Counted from the stretch's first letter, positions 43,144 through 55,059 are shown. The stretch is 64,000 nt of DNA from Heterocephalus glaber (GCF_000247695.1 NW_004624781.1:5895785-5959784); one strand, 5' to 3'. Translations and numbers: made by a program. The notes: generated by a model not told the origin, from the letters alone.

Positions 43144-43418
43144 AACAGCACCCTAAGTTGAGGTAGCCGCATCTCAGGGGGCTCCCTACTCGCTCCCTTG
43201 GCTGCTTTAATGCTGCTGAGTTGTCCCGGCAAATGCCTTTTAGGTCAACCATGGCCTTGGCACAACGCCATGCTGGAGAGACAAGCAGGGTGGAGCAGGA
43301 ATGAGAAACAGGCCACAGGCTGAATGTCTACACTGACTGGTCCAGAACGTGGCTTGGTGTGAGGGCTTGCGGGGAGCAGCCAGTGGGACGTGGCCTGAGT
43401 GAGAGGTTTTAGTTTTGC
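43144..43418. other. Single-copy DNA
   Basis: No feature recognised. Confidence 0.35.
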
Positions 43419-43568
43419 TTTTTTTTAAATTTTGAGATGGGATCTCACTCTGTAGTTCAGACTGGCCTTGAACTCACTATGTAGCCCAGGCTGGCCTCGA
43501 ACTTGTGGTGTTCCTCCTGCCTCTGCCTCCTGAGTGCTAGGATCATAGGTGTGCACCACCCTGACTGC
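43419..43568 (-). mobile_element. B1 SINE with internal duplication
   Basis: 'tgagatgggatctcactctg', 'actggccttgaactcac', 'gctggcctcgaacttgtgg', 'gtgctaggatcataggtg'. Confidence 0.93.
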
Positions 43569-43844
43569 CTTTGGCTGTTCCTCTTGCCTGCAGGCCCTTT
43601 CCCCTGATATCCTATGACCTAAATCAAGTGCCAAATGGTTTGTAGGTGAAGCTCTTGATGGCCTCCTCCTCCTCCACATTTCTCTTGCCCCTGTCTACAC
43701 TCGGGTTTTCTGAGCACATCCGAGTCTCTGTTCCTTCAGAGACACCAGCCTTAGGGACTGAAGCTCCCTGGAATCCATCTAGGCATGAGGAAGCCGGGAT
43801 GCCCATCATGGTGATGGAGCCAATGGATGGGCTCTGCCCCCTAC
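43569..43844. other. Single-copy DNA
   Basis: No feature recognised. Confidence 0.35.
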
Positions 43845-44010
43845 CGGATGCGTATTCAAACCCAGCTCTGCCACCAGCTGTGAATTCGGGCCAAGTGGCT
43901 CAACTCCCAAGTTCCTGGGCCTATGAAGAGGGACTTGCTTATTTCCCAGGGTGTCAGGGGATTAAATGAGATGACAATGTAAAAGCACAGAGCTCAGTGC
44001 CCATCACACA
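43845..44010 (+). mobile_element. MIR SINE
   Basis: 'attcaaacccagctctgcc', 'gggccaagtggctcaac', 'ttaaatgagatgacaatg', 'agctcagtgcccatc' follow MIR from core to 3' end. Confidence 0.75.
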
Positions 44011-44564
44011 CAACCCCGAGCGTGGGTCTCTCTCCTTAGTGCTGGCAATGGACAAAGAAAGATTTCAGCTCGAACTTTCTAGCAGCCAGGCCTGACCTGC
44101 ACTGGGAGAAACTGTGTACAAGGAGATGATTTCTCTGTCAGTACAGATGGGGACACAAAGGCTGGGATATGACAGGGTCCTGTAGGGACAGCCAGGGCCC
44201 CTCCCCACCTCGGGGAGCTGGGTTCTGTGACTGACAGCAGCAATGCTCTGTAGACACATTTTGGTACCCAAAGATCTTGGGTACTCCAAGCATCCATTCT
44301 CCACCCCCTCCTTTCCCAAAAGGCCTCTGGGTCCCTTACCAAGCCTCCCAGTTCAACTCATTCACAGCCACAGAAATGCTTCAGAAATAGGCCTCTCGGG
44401 CTGGGAGGATCCAGGAAAGTGTTTCCTTGAGGTTGAGAGAAAGAACTGTCCGCTCTGCTCTCGTCCACCAAGCTCAAAGGGGCGACCACAGGCAGGGAGA
44501 GGGAGCAGAAAAGGAAGAAGGAGAGGAGAGAGAGGCAGAAGGAGAGAATGTGCTGGTTTTTGGG
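44011..44564. other. Single-copy DNA with purine-rich patch
   Basis: 44490-44550 is A/G-rich. No exon recognised. Confidence 0.35.
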
Positions 44565-44717
44565 TTGTCAGATAAAACACAAGACACACTGTGAACTTTG
44601 AGTGTCATATAAATGACACATAAAGCCTTAGTACAAGAATGTCCCAAATATTTCATGGAACATCCTTAAACTCAAAGGAACATCCTTAGCTCAAATTCAA
44701 ATTTAACTACACATCTT
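44565..44717. repeat. Palindrome-like old DNA-transposon relic
   Basis: 'agataaaacacaagacac', 'aatgtcccaaatatttcatgg', 'aattcaaatttaactac' resemble a known palindromic mammalian repeat; the right arm is decayed. Family not named. Confidence 0.35.
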
Positions 44718-45532
44718 ATATATATTTTTTCTTGCTAATTATAGCAACCCAGTGACTCCATACACAGCAGAAGAGACATAAAAACCTGGGTGCTTGGTGA
44801 CCTATGTGAGCCACTGGATCAAGCCTTACCTGAAGCTCACACTTCTGAAATTTTCAAATGTAGGAACCCAGAAAATGAGATGCAAAAAATAGCTTTCAGT
44901 TTCTCAGAACCTTCCTTAGCAGGCTGATGAGAAGCTGAAGGCTTTGATCTTGCTGGAATGCAGATTTTGTTAGGAGAAGGCTGGCTCTGGACTCTCCCTT
45001 GTCGGTTCCTCTGTGGAGACTCTCTACTTGGTCTCTGACTGCTCCACTCAAACTTGCACCCCTGCACACACTCGCTGGGCTGAGCCGGTCTTTATTTTTA
45101 GATGGAGACCTTTACGAGAAGCGCGGTTTTTGTCTTCAGCCCCCTCCAGTGGTCTGAGCCCAGGCCAGGTGGCTCCAAGAAGTCATTACCGCCTGCCCCG
45201 AGGGTGCTGCAGCCGGGTCCTCGGCACAGACCGGCCAGTGTCTGCTTGTTTTTCTTTGGGACCAGAAGAAACCAGCTCCTTTTAATTCTCAATGGTCGGG
45301 CTTGGAAAGCCAGCTTGCCAGGAGAGAGGGAGAGGGAGGAGAGACCCGTCCTTTGGGGGAAGCTCTGGCCAGGGCATTAAAGAGGCAGGGTTTTGCTGGA
45401 AATTGTGCACCCCGGCCAAGACCAGGTGGAAAGATCAATTCGGGCTTTATGAATTGGCCCCTTCATGTCCTCTGGGTTTGACTTTCCTCATCTGTACAAC
45501 AGGGTTGGGCCATCACACCAAACACCGGATCT
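44718..45532. other. Single-copy DNA
   Basis: No repeat or exon recognised; GC-rich from 45100. Confidence 0.4.
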
Positions 45533-45578
45533 GGACCCAGGCCAGGACCCAGGCCAGGACCCAGGCCAGGACCCAGGG
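45533..45578 (+). repeat. 12-bp minisatellite, about 3.8 copies
   Basis: Unit GGACCCAGGCCA repeated without mismatch at 45533, 45545 and 45557, then a partial copy. A minisatellite-type array. Confidence 0.97.
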
Positions 45579-45608
45579 CACGACATGGCGCGCCGACACC
45601 TGGTTTAG

Positions 45609-45701
45609 TCTTTTTTTTTTTTTTGGTACTGGGGATCGAACTCGGGACCTTGCTCTTGTGAGGCAGGCGGCGGAGCCACTGAGCTAAATCCCCGGCCCCC
45701 A
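45609..45701 (-). mobile_element. ID SINE with 13-bp TSD
   Basis: 'ggtactggggatcgaactcg', 'gagctaaatccccggccc'. ACACCTGGTTTAG (45596-45608) and ACACCTAGTTTAG (45702-45714) differ once. Confidence 0.96.
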
Positions 45702-45714
45702 ACACCTAGTTTAG

Positions 45715-46889
45715 GATGGAGGCAGGGGCTGGGTCGAGGGCAGAGAGGAAAAGCCCAGGTGGGAAGCAGACTGACCACAGGACCGTGGCTCCCAGCTTCC
45801 AGCCAACCTAACCCACGAGAACACTCGGCCTCCATGCTCCTGCTCTGCTCCAGCTATGCCCCAAAGGCCTTCTGTGGCTATGCTCCGGTCACAACCCCTG
45901 GCAATCCCTCAGATGCTGATTTAGAGCTGATCTGCAGCCTTCCCAGCCTCCTCCTTGGTGTATCAGTTAGGTATTGCTGCTGTGATGAGTGCACCCAAAC
46001 CCATCACGGATGACCACACTGCACCCTGATTTCCTGCCTCACCTGGCAGCCCAGTGTGGGTCTAGCTACAGTAAATACAGGCACATCCTTCTCCACAGAC
46101 GTTTAGTTTTTGGCTGGTGGCCACTGTGGCATCTTTAAAATTGCTCCTGAAGTCCGGCTGGGGGACGCACCGTCTCAGGGAACTGGATGGATTTCACTGG
46201 TCAGACTCTCGAGAAGCAGGTGTCTACCTATTTCCACGGATTAGAACCCAGTCCAATGGCCATGCCCAACACGGACGTGGTCCAGCCCTGCACTAAAGAA
46301 GAGGTCAGGGTTGGGTGGGCAGTGAGGAGCCCTTGCCTTCCATTTCTCCAAATGTCACCTACCACAAAGCCTATGGCCCTGGGGTCTGACTCACCTGCCC
46401 TTCTTCTGCTCTCTTCTAGCTCTGCCTTTGACCAGGCTGTGCACGTCTTATTCCCCCAAAAGCTCCCTGAGGGCAGAGACCCACATCCTCCTGAGCCTCC
46501 CCTCCTGAGAGCAACCTTCCCAGAAATACTGCCCAGTGAATACCTTCCCCAGATCATTCCTGAATTCCGCTAAATGGAAAATCCAAGCCAACCATAAACG
46601 GAAGATCAAAAGATAATTTATGTAAGACACACTCGCTCCTGTATTTCTTCTTCATAGCCCGCTCCTGTCTCTTCTTGCCTTGGTTTTCCCAGGTGGGCTT
46701 CCACAGGCCTCGGCTACCAAGTTTCCTAACATTTTGTTTATTAGTGGTAGCAGTTCTAGCGCTACAAATAGCCACAATTTAGAGTCTCTACTTGGCACTC
46801 TCGGGAGTGTAGGGGTATGTAGAGCCAGGACCCCAGCCCCCTTCTGACCAGGTATGTTTTCCAAGGGGGGTTTGAGGACAAATGAATAG
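45715..46889. other. Single-copy DNA with old LTR-like scraps
   Basis: 'tatcagttaggtattgctgc' at about 45960 resembles the start of the LTR-like repeat at 37130. The rest is unassigned; a 128-codon frame at 46187-46573 has no domain. Confidence 0.35.
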
Positions 46890-47060
46890 ATCTATTGAGT
46901 CCCAGGCACTGGGCCAGACTCTGTAAGTATATTACCTTTAATTTTCAAAACCACCCAGCAAGGAAAGTATCACAATCATTATTTTATAGATGAGGAAACT
47001 GAGGCTCAGTGAGGTTGAGTAATCTGCCCAAGGTCACCGAGCTAGAATGTGGCCAGAGTG
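46890..47060 (+). mobile_element. MIR SINE, well preserved
   Basis: 'cccaggcactgggccag', 'aaaaccacccagcaagg', 'ttatagatgaggaaactgag', 'gcccaaggtcaccgagctag'. Confidence 0.82.
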
Positions 47061-48540
47061 GTCACCGAATTGCACCGCCTCCTGTCCTCTCTGCCCTCCT
47101 GCATCCCCCTCTCCCTCTCTTTTGATTGCCTGGTGACTCACGCAGGAAATATTCCAAGCATCTGTGATGCATCCACTGTCCAGGTTGTGATGCCCAGTGT
47201 GGATGTCACCTTGGCCCCCAGGGCACCCCTGGCCAGTGTCAAAGCAGACCTTGAAGTGGAGATGCCCAGCTACATTCATGCTTTAAAGATGGGAAGCACC
47301 ACAGGTCAAAGAGGCCACCTGTGACAGGGACACTGGAAGTGACTTAGGGGACAGGAAGCCCAGCCTGGGGGACACTGGTTGAACTCATGAAGGCGCTGCT
47401 AAAGGAAGCCCAGGGATTGGGAGGGTTTCCGAGGCTGCTTGTGAGACTGGAGGAAGGTGTAGGATTGTTGTCCCCTCTAGCTTCTCTCCCAGAATTCTCC
47501 AGTGAAGCCCCCACCCTCCGTGTGCTATATTTGGGAGGACTTGTTAGCAATATCTTCATTTAATCTCTGGCTGAGCCAGATCCACCAGATCTGCCAGCTG
47601 CAGGCAGAGTTGGCTTTCTGCGGCTGGGTCATCCTAGGTTCCAGCTCAAAGGAAATCATGGAGCTCTTCATTCACCCCTCCTTGCTGCACCCTCTTCCTC
47701 TTGACCCCGAGCCCCTGGGTGCTGCTACACCTCAACCCAGGCCCTGGGTGGATTTCCTACTCCTGCCAAGTTCTGCCCCAGCCTCCTGCCAGGTGGAGTT
47801 TGGACACCAGAGTCCCAGGGGTCAAGACTGCCCTCCACAATGCTTCAAGTCACCCCATGCCCTCAGTCACCCCACGCCCTCTGTCCCAAGGAAGCCAGGC
47901 CCTCTGAGCAAACCTGCAATGGGCCACATGTTTCCCTCTCCTTTTAAAAATAAGCACACTCTGTGGCTCACGTTGGCCCTCACCCTGGCTGAGCAGGCCT
48001 GTTCCATGGTCCTGTGTCAGAGCGCCCTTTGTCACTCTCAAGGGAGAGACAAGGCAGAAAAAAGGGCTTCTATTTATCCGGATGTTTGACATCCAGAGAA
48101 GGAATATTATTGTTTCTCCAGGCAAACACTGGGACTCTGATGAAAAATATTTTCAATTTGCCAGACCAAAGTCCAGCGTCTTTGTGAACCGCAGCCAACA
48201 CACACAGGCCCAGGGTTTGGGTCCGGGCCTGCTCCTCCCGGCAGCCACTGTCCTGCTGGATGCCCTGGCTGTGGCGTGTTTGGTCTCAGGCACGGAGGTG
48301 CCTGCTGTGATGCCCATACCATGACCAGGCAGGGCCTGGGGTTCCTCACTCTGCGTCACAGGCCCAGCATCCTATGGGCAGCGGGACTGGGATGGGGTCC
48401 CATTAACAAGGGGCCATGACAGTCACAGAAAGGATGTGGCTGAGACCCACTTCCTGCCAGACAGCCTCCTGCCAGCTGCAGGGGCATGCAGAGCCCACTG
48501 GGACCCCCTCTGCTTGCAACAGTGTTTTTTAAATTACAAA
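47061..48540. other. Single-copy DNA
   Basis: About 1.5 kb without recognised repeat. A 195-codon plus frame at 47502-48089 has low-complexity P/S/L composition and no domain, so it is not called. Confidence 0.4.
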
Positions 48541-48911
48541 TGCAAGACTTAGTTATTAATCAAATTTGGAAAATAAGGATAAGCAAAAAGAGAGGATGAA
48601 AATCACCTACTTTCCCATCTCCCAGAGAGAATAATAACTAATATATATATATTTTTCTTTTGGTACTGGGGATCGAACTCAGGACCTTGCACTCGCAAGG
48701 CAGGCGCTGGAACCACTGAGCTAAATCCCCAGCCCCACTAATATTTTAATTCAAATACTAGTTCTATACATATTATACATCTTTAAAAAACTAACTGGCA
48801 TCATTCAGTATATACTATTTTATAACTTGGTTTTTTTCCCCAATAGTGTCTCGTGGATATCTTCCCATTTCAGTAAATACTCCTCTAAGACATTTTTCAT
48901 AGCTATCAAGT
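48541..48911 (-). mobile_element. Old L1M-like fragment, left part
   Basis: 'aaaatcacctactttccc', 'cattcagtatatactattt', 'gatatcttcccatttcag', 'gacatttttcatagct' form a typical old reverse L1M text. It resumes at 49643 beyond the mariner element. Confidence 0.5.
48655..48736 (-). mobile_element. ID SINE
   Basis: 'ggtactggggatcgaactcag', 'gagctaaatccccagcccc'. ACTAATAT at both flanks (about 48635 and 48737) fits a short target duplication. Confidence 0.93.
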
Positions 48912-49642
48912 GTGATCAACAAATACAGTGAATGTTGAAATTGTATCATAGTAAAAGACACACTGCCAATTAACCTGCCTGAAAATCCTCCCCTTCCCTT
49001 TAAGCACACTTATCCCACAGTCCTTGCCACTTTCTGAAGCAGTTCTGGAAGTCCTCTCTCGTGAGTGTCTTTAGGTGGCTGCCTTGATATCCTGAATTGA
49101 TTCTAAACATTGACCTTTTGTAGTGATTTTGACTTTGGAGAAGAACCAGAAGTCACACAGGGCCAGGTTCTGTGAGTAAGGTGGATGAAGACACATTATT
49201 ATGTTTTTATTTGGCAGAAACAATGTGTATAGAAAATGGCCTAAGAAAACAGTTCCATCCTGTGTCAAGACAATGCTCTGAGTCACATATCACTTCAGGT
49301 GTGGCAATTTCTGTCAAATAAAAACATTCCAGTGTGTCCTCATCCACCTTTTTCACTGGATCTGGCACTGTGGGACTTCTGACTCTTCCCCACGGTCAAA
49401 ATGACCACGAAAGGTAAGCTTTTAGAATTGAGTCAGGACATGCTGGCAGCCAGGGCAGCATAACTCAAGACACTCATGAAAGAGCACTTCAGAGCTGCTT
49501 CAGAAAGTGGCAAGGATGATGGGACAAGAGTGTTCAAAGTGAGAGGAGGATTTTGAGGGGGGTTAATAGCAATGTGTCTTTTGCTGTAATAAACTGTTAA
49601 AATCATGTAAATATTTACCCATTGTGTTTGTTGATCATACTG
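48912..49642. mobile_element. Palindromic mariner element with inverted transposase arms
   Basis: Ends 'gatcaacaaatacagtg' (left) and 'cattgtgtttgttgatc' (right) are terminal inverted repeats. The left arm on the minus strand keeps HPPYSQNLALCDFW with the third catalytic Asp of the mariner family; the right arm on the plus strand carries a degraded second copy of the same region followed by a stop. Both arms then run to the C-terminus, outward. No N-terminal half is present, so it is non-autonomous. Confidence 0.8.
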
Positions 49643-49765
49643 CATACATTGTATTGGATTCAGTTGATGGATTACTTTTCTCAGACAATCCTCAATTAAT
49701 GGATATTTAGGTGATTTCTAGTTTTTTCACTGCTATGAACACTCATGAGACTAACTCTTTGAGAA
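49643..49765 (-). mobile_element. Old L1M-like fragment, right part
   Basis: 'aatcctcaattaatggat', 'atttaggtgatttctag' and 'cactgctatgaacactc' continue the element interrupted at 48911. Confidence 0.5.
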
Positions 49766-51366
49766 CACCAAGAATTGCTCATAAAAAGTGATAATAGCTA
49801 CTACATTCTTTGTGTGCGATCCAGTTCTCCCAGTGTAGAAATGTCAGAGGCAGAATTCACATCCAGGGTTGTCTGGCTCCAAGTCTTTTGCTTTAAACCA
49901 GACCAGAGCCACCAATTAAATTCCCAAAGGTACAATCACCTGATCAAAGAGATGCACATTTTAAGGCCCTTGAAATATATTCTCCTCTAGAAAGATGTAT
50001 GAGAAAAACTGTCTATTCCCACCACTATCAGTATTAAATATCACTATATTTAATATTACAAATATAAAAGGTAAAGTGGTAGTTATTGCTTTAAGCTGCA
50101 TGGACATGATTACTATTGAACTGATCTCTTTTTGCACATTGTTATGGTTTATAACTAGATGTCCCCTCAAAGCCTCATCTGCTCATAGGTAGGGCTTTTA
50201 GGAGGTGACTGGATCAGAGTGTGATACTCAGGCTCCATACTAGGTGCTCCATGTTGGCCCCTGCTGTTGGCAGGTAGGGTTCTTGGCAGGGACAAAAGCC
50301 AGAGTGGTCTTGGGAAGTAGAAGTAGTGTTGCTGGACTCATGTAAAAACTCCACCCATACCATCATGGCTGTGTCACTCACAAGCCTGAGATATACACAG
50401 AATGAGCTGTGTTACCCCTGATCATTAACACGTGCTACAGAGGTTGCTCTTTGCTGAGAATTCATTTGAAATTTGAACATCTCCACCTTTGGTCTGACTG
50501 GAGAGGTCCATCCAAATACAGTACCTCTTTCCCAGACCTCCTTGTCATCAAACTTCCAATTGTGCCCTTCCAAGTCCCTGACCAAACCACTAGCTACTAT
50601 TCTCATAATCAACATAGACCCAGTCTTTCGAGCACCTTCCCTTCTAGGTGAGACAGCCAGCCAGGTGCCTGCTCAAAGTTCTGCCCACTGGAAGGGTTTC
50701 CCTTAAGGGGTAACCCCCTGTGGAACTACAGAGCCACGCAGCTACCACCAGCAACAGGCGCTGAACCTCCCAGCTTCAGTCTCAGGACATCTCCTGTGTC
50801 CCTTACCTATAATCCCTCTCCCTTACCCACAATCCCTCTCCACAGGCCTTTCCAGTGAAGTCCTAATGAACTCCCTGTTACTAGTGCTAACACTGCAGAA
50901 CTCTTGAAGGACAGTGCCTGGGTCAGGGTCAATGACCCAGACACTGGGCTGATTTCTCAGCTTCATCTCAGTGGTCATGAAGCAGACAGCATAGTTACTG
51001 ACCCCTTTAATCCAAGTTGGGCTCTTTTTCTACCACGGGATACTCCCCAAGCATGGCAGGGCAGTCTACCTCTTTATTTTGGCAATGTCCAGTTTCCGAT
51101 ACCCAGAGCAATTGGCCTAGACCCAAGTTTTTCCTGACATATTCTCCCTGAGGCACAGAGGCATGGATCCAAATTGAGTCCTATCACTTGGAGGCCACAA
51201 GCCAAAGTCCACAAGGTCATCTCAAAAAGAGAAGCAATTAAGTCAACAGAGCATGTTTCAGGCAAGTCTCTTGGCATTGAGGGATTAATCAAGATGCCAG
51301 AGACACAGATGACCCAGGAAGATGTGGAGTCAGAAGAGAACTAGAAATTACATTAAATTACAATTT
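49766..51366. other. Single-copy DNA, possible LTR scrap
   Basis: From 50140, 'tgttatggtttataac' and 'ggcttttaggaggtgac' resemble the start of the MaLR-like LTR of 33392, decaying after about 100 bp. Two short AT-rich patches lie near 50030-50150. No exon supported. Confidence 0.35.
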
Positions 51367-51519
51367 AGCTGGGCGTGGTGGTGCATCGATAAACCCTGGG
51401 TGTCCAGCACTTGGGAGGCTAAGATAGAAGCATCACTGTGAGTTCCAGGCCAGCCTGGGCTACATAGTAAGTTCAAGGTCAGCCTGAACTAATTAGTGCA
51501 ACTTGTCTCAAAAACTTTT
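51367..51519 (+). mobile_element. B1 SINE with internal duplication
   Basis: 'gctgggcgtggtggtgc', 'ggccagcctgggctacat', 'aaggtcagcctgaactaa', 'cttgtctcaaaaac'. Confidence 0.93.
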
Positions 51520-52085
51520 TAATTAAATTATAATATACTATTATTATCGAATCAGCTAACAACTGTTGAAGCTTAATTGCACACAGAAACAATACACAAC
51601 CTACTCAAATTCTGATTTTAACCTTTGAGCCAGGCATTGCTGCCATCAGCAGCAAACCCCTGTTGCAGATGAAGACTCGGAGCGAAGGTGCCAGAGCTTG
51701 CAGGTAGAGGTGGCTAGGGCCTCAGCTCCAACAGCTCCAGCCTCAGGGTGCTCACAGGCTCCATTCAAGTCACCAGAGTGGACACCCAGGGTTTATCCAT
51801 CAGACTGCTTACTGCCAGCAACATAAATGGACTTTGCTCTTCAAGAAGGACAAAGATTCAGGAAGAGGCTCTGAGTCAAAGCCTCCATCAGAGACAGCTG
51901 CTAATCCGGGAGGAGAAATTCTGAGTGCATCCCAACTCTGGGCAATCTTGCAACATGAAGAAAGGAACATCAGTGGGTCCTGAGGAGATGCATTTTTGCT
52001 GGTAATGAACTTGAACCTGATCTGGCCTCTACTGTGACTATCAGTTTCCAGGAAATGCAGAGGCCAGAGGCCAATATGAAATCCT
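51520..52085. other. Single-copy DNA
   Basis: MIR-like words at 51620-51690. No exon recognised. Confidence 0.35.
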
Positions 52086-52175
52086 ACTAAGTTGCTCAGG
52101 TTAAACTCAAATTCTCCATCCTCCTGCCTCAGCCTCCCAAGGAGCTGGAACTGCAAGTGAGCACCACCATGCCTG
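52086..52175 (-). mobile_element. B1-type SINE, diverged
   Basis: 'ctaagttgctcaggttaa', 'ctcctgcctcagcctccc', 'aaggagctggaactgcaag', 'gcaccaccatgcctg'. Confidence 0.8.
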
Positions 52176-52338
52176 AAGAAGGACCCACAGGTTAAACAAA
52201 ACTCTGAGCTACCAATCGACTGAGACCAGAAGATGAGACATTCTCCAGGAGAAATGACCCTAATTCTTCAGGAAAGAAGAGGTATGAGACCCCTCTCCAA
52301 AAAAAAAAAAGCTATCACTGATAAAAAGAAATTGAAGG

Positions 52339-52429
52339 GGCCGGGGATTTAGCTCAGTAGTTCCAGCGCCGGCCTCATAAGCACAAGGACCGGAGTTCGA
52401 TCCCCAGTACCAAAAAAAAAAAAAGAAAG
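52339..52429 (+). mobile_element. ID SINE, intact boxes, perfect 14-bp TSD
   Basis: GGGGATTTAGCTCAGTAG A box, GAGTTCGATCCCC B box, 'cagtacc' then a long A tail. AAAGAAATTGAAGG at 52325-52338 and 52430-52443. Confidence 0.97.
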
Positions 52430-52443
52430 AAAGAAATTGAAGG

Positions 52444-53437
52444 TCATGACAATAAAGTACAATGGATGAATTAAGTGCGAATTCTGATGTGAACAAACCA
52501 ATAATAGAAATCCTTTTTTTGAGATAACTAGAGGAAACCGAACATGATCTGATAGGAAACGGTATTAAAGAATTGTTAATGGCACTGAGAGACAATGGTA
52601 ACATAGTTGTGCAGGCCTGCGTAAGTCTGTTTCCCTTAGAGATACACACTCCGGTATTTATGAATGAAATGGTAGGATGCCCGGAAGCTGCTTTAAATCA
52701 CAGGGAGATTCCACCCTCAGGAAGAGGAGCACACACCCCTGACTTCCTCCCGGAGCTGGCGTGGAGGTGGGAATGGCGACTGTCCAGCAGTGAGACCTGT
52801 CAAACACTCAGGCTGGGGGGCATGTGGACAGCGCGTCCCCTGAGATGGAGTCCTGGAAACAACGCTTCCCACCGCCACCTTCCTTCACCTGACCTCAGCC
52901 GCAGCCTAAGGATGGAAAATGGCAACGTCCAAGGCAGGGGCCATCCTTGCCCGGCGCACCTCAAAGTGCAGGGTCATCCGGAGAAGGAGTGTGGGAAAGT
53001 GTCACTGGCCAGAGCGGCCCGAGAAGACTCGAGGGTCCGCGGAGGGGGACAGCCTGGCTGCAATCCCAGGACAGGAAACGCGCATTCGGCAAAACGAAAG
53101 TTGGAACCATGAGTGGACTTTCATTAATAAGAACAGTGTCTTGATATTGGCTCAGCACTAAGACAAACGAGCCCTACGGAAGCAAGATGTTAATGATGGG
53201 CAGCGTTGTGTGGGTTGGGGTGGGGTACGTGGGAACCCTTAGTTCTATACTCCATTGTTCTATAAATCTAAAACTGTTCTTTACAAATGAAGCCTACTGA
53301 GAAAACTGAGAAAAACGCATACGGGAATGTGTGGAAGGGAAAATTAGCAGCAATGACAGGTGCGGATGGATATGTGGGTTCTTATTATTCTACTTTAGTG
53401 GAAAGCTCCCAAAAGACAAAGGTTACCTTTTCGTTTT
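52444..53437. other. Single-copy DNA
   Basis: A plus frame of 179 codons (52573-53112) is arginine- and glycine-rich with no domain. A G-rich patch at 53206-53230 has four G tracts. Not called as coding. Confidence 0.35.
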
Positions 53438-53607
53438 TTAAGTACTTGGCATTGAACCCAGGGGCTCCTTCATGCTAGGCAATGCTCTACCACATTCTCA
53501 GTCTGTTTTATTTTTTATTTTGAGACTTTCCCTCAGCTGTCTCTTGTAATCCTCCTGCCTCAGCCTCCCAAGGATCTGGGATCACACACATGCCATCATA
53601 CCCAGAG
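53438..53607 (-). mobile_element. B1-dID dimer, decayed
   Basis: 'gtacttggcattgaaccc', 'caatgctctaccacattctc', linker 'ttattttttattttgag', then 'ctcctgcctcagcctccc'. One of the more diverged dimers. Confidence 0.8.
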
Positions 53608-55059
53608 TAAAAAGCTTCCTTTTTAAGGACACTGAGAACCTGGTGTGTCTTCCAGGGGGCTGAAGCACCTCCCAGAGCTAGGAAGCGTTACCATACCTGG
53701 CACTGGCAGGAGTGGGAGTCGGGTCATGCTGTGGCCTGCACCGCAGTGCTGCCTGGGTTCCTTCACCTCAGTGCAGCTGCTCCGGCCCAAGACTACAGAG
53801 CCCACTGTGTCTCCTATCTCCTCAGTGTCTGACTGGGACAGCTCTGGCCACCTGCCTCGGGCTGGGAAGGGACGTCACCAGGCCCCTGACTCCTCCCCAC
53901 ATGGGGCCACCTGCCTCACCGCAGCCATCTGACCCTCTGAGCCTACACCAAGCCCCGCTCCTGGGAGGCCACCAAAGTGAACGAATTCGATGACCAAGTC
54001 CTGGGGGAAGGGGCCCGATCTTTCCAGGAAGGGAAGCCTGGGGGTTAGGATTGAGCCAGCCTTGGCCTAGCTGGCTGAGTGTCTTGAGGCAAGTCACCCC
54101 CCTCTGCCTCCCTGCCCTCTGTCCCTGATGGGCAAGGGGGTGACCCGAGGCCATTCCTCTGGGGGGGACAAGGCTGGCACTGCCACCGACTGGAGAGGGG
54201 AAGGGGAGGGAAGGATCTTGGGGGCCCCAGTTCCCACCTGTGAGGTGGGAGCTGCTCACTGCACCCTGGGACTGGCCTGCTCGGGGACTCTCTCAAGGGA
54301 GCCATCAGGCACAGCTCAGGGACAACTGGAGAGAGAGCCCAGGAGGGAGAAGGGAGGAGGGAAGGGAAGCCAGGTCACCCGTGCCATCTGCCCAGGACCT
54401 AGCCTGTGCCGGAGGCCGGCCCTCCTGCCCAGGGGCCTGGCCATGAGGGAACACGGAGAAGCCAGGGTGGGTGACTCACGCCATCTCTCCAGGCGGAGGG
54501 GCCCTGAGAGAGGAGTGCACCCCGGAACATAAATCAAATGAGGTGTAAAATTGTTCCAAGCCACGCTTCGTAAAACTACTGCAATATGTCGTTAATGGCG
54601 GCCCCAGAGCTGGGGACTCTTGGGTGGGCACTTGGCAGTTGGGTGGGTGGCGATTAGTTCAGGAGTGATGATGGGGGGTTCATCTGGGGGGGCACTGTGC
54701 ACCATCCCTGGGCCACACTGCCCCTTGCAGAGAACCTGAGGATGGCAGAGAGGGACAGGGACCTACGGCCTGCCCCTTCCAGCCCGAGTGTCACACAGGC
54801 ACCCTGGAGTCGGGGGGTGGCTGAGGTCACCTTGCCCACAGCCCGGGCCCCAAGAAGGGCAGCCAGCAGCCCACCCTAGAAACAACCGCAGCCAAGGGGC
54901 CCAGCTATCTGCTAGGCCATGGTCAGCAGCCGGCCAACTCCCGCTGTGGTCAGGCCTCTCGGCCCAGTGGGACCCCGGGCCTGGGAACCCGGAAGTGGTC
55001 AGGGGCCCCCAGGCTGACTTCCTGGGTGAAGGGCTTTTTTTGTTTGTTCTTTTGCCAAA
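53608..55059. other. Single-copy GC-rich DNA
   Basis: About 1.45 kb, GC-rich but not CpG-dense. An AP-1 core 'gtgactca' lies at 54471. Overlapping frames on both strands, no domain. Confidence 0.4.

Noticed and set aside
47502..48089. 195-codon plus frame outside repeats.
   Set aside because: Low-complexity P/S/L composition, no domain and no splice or promoter context; not supportable as a gene.
52573..53112. 179-codon arginine/glycine-rich plus frame as a candidate protein.
   Set aside because: No domain, overlapping frames of similar length on both strands and no splice context.
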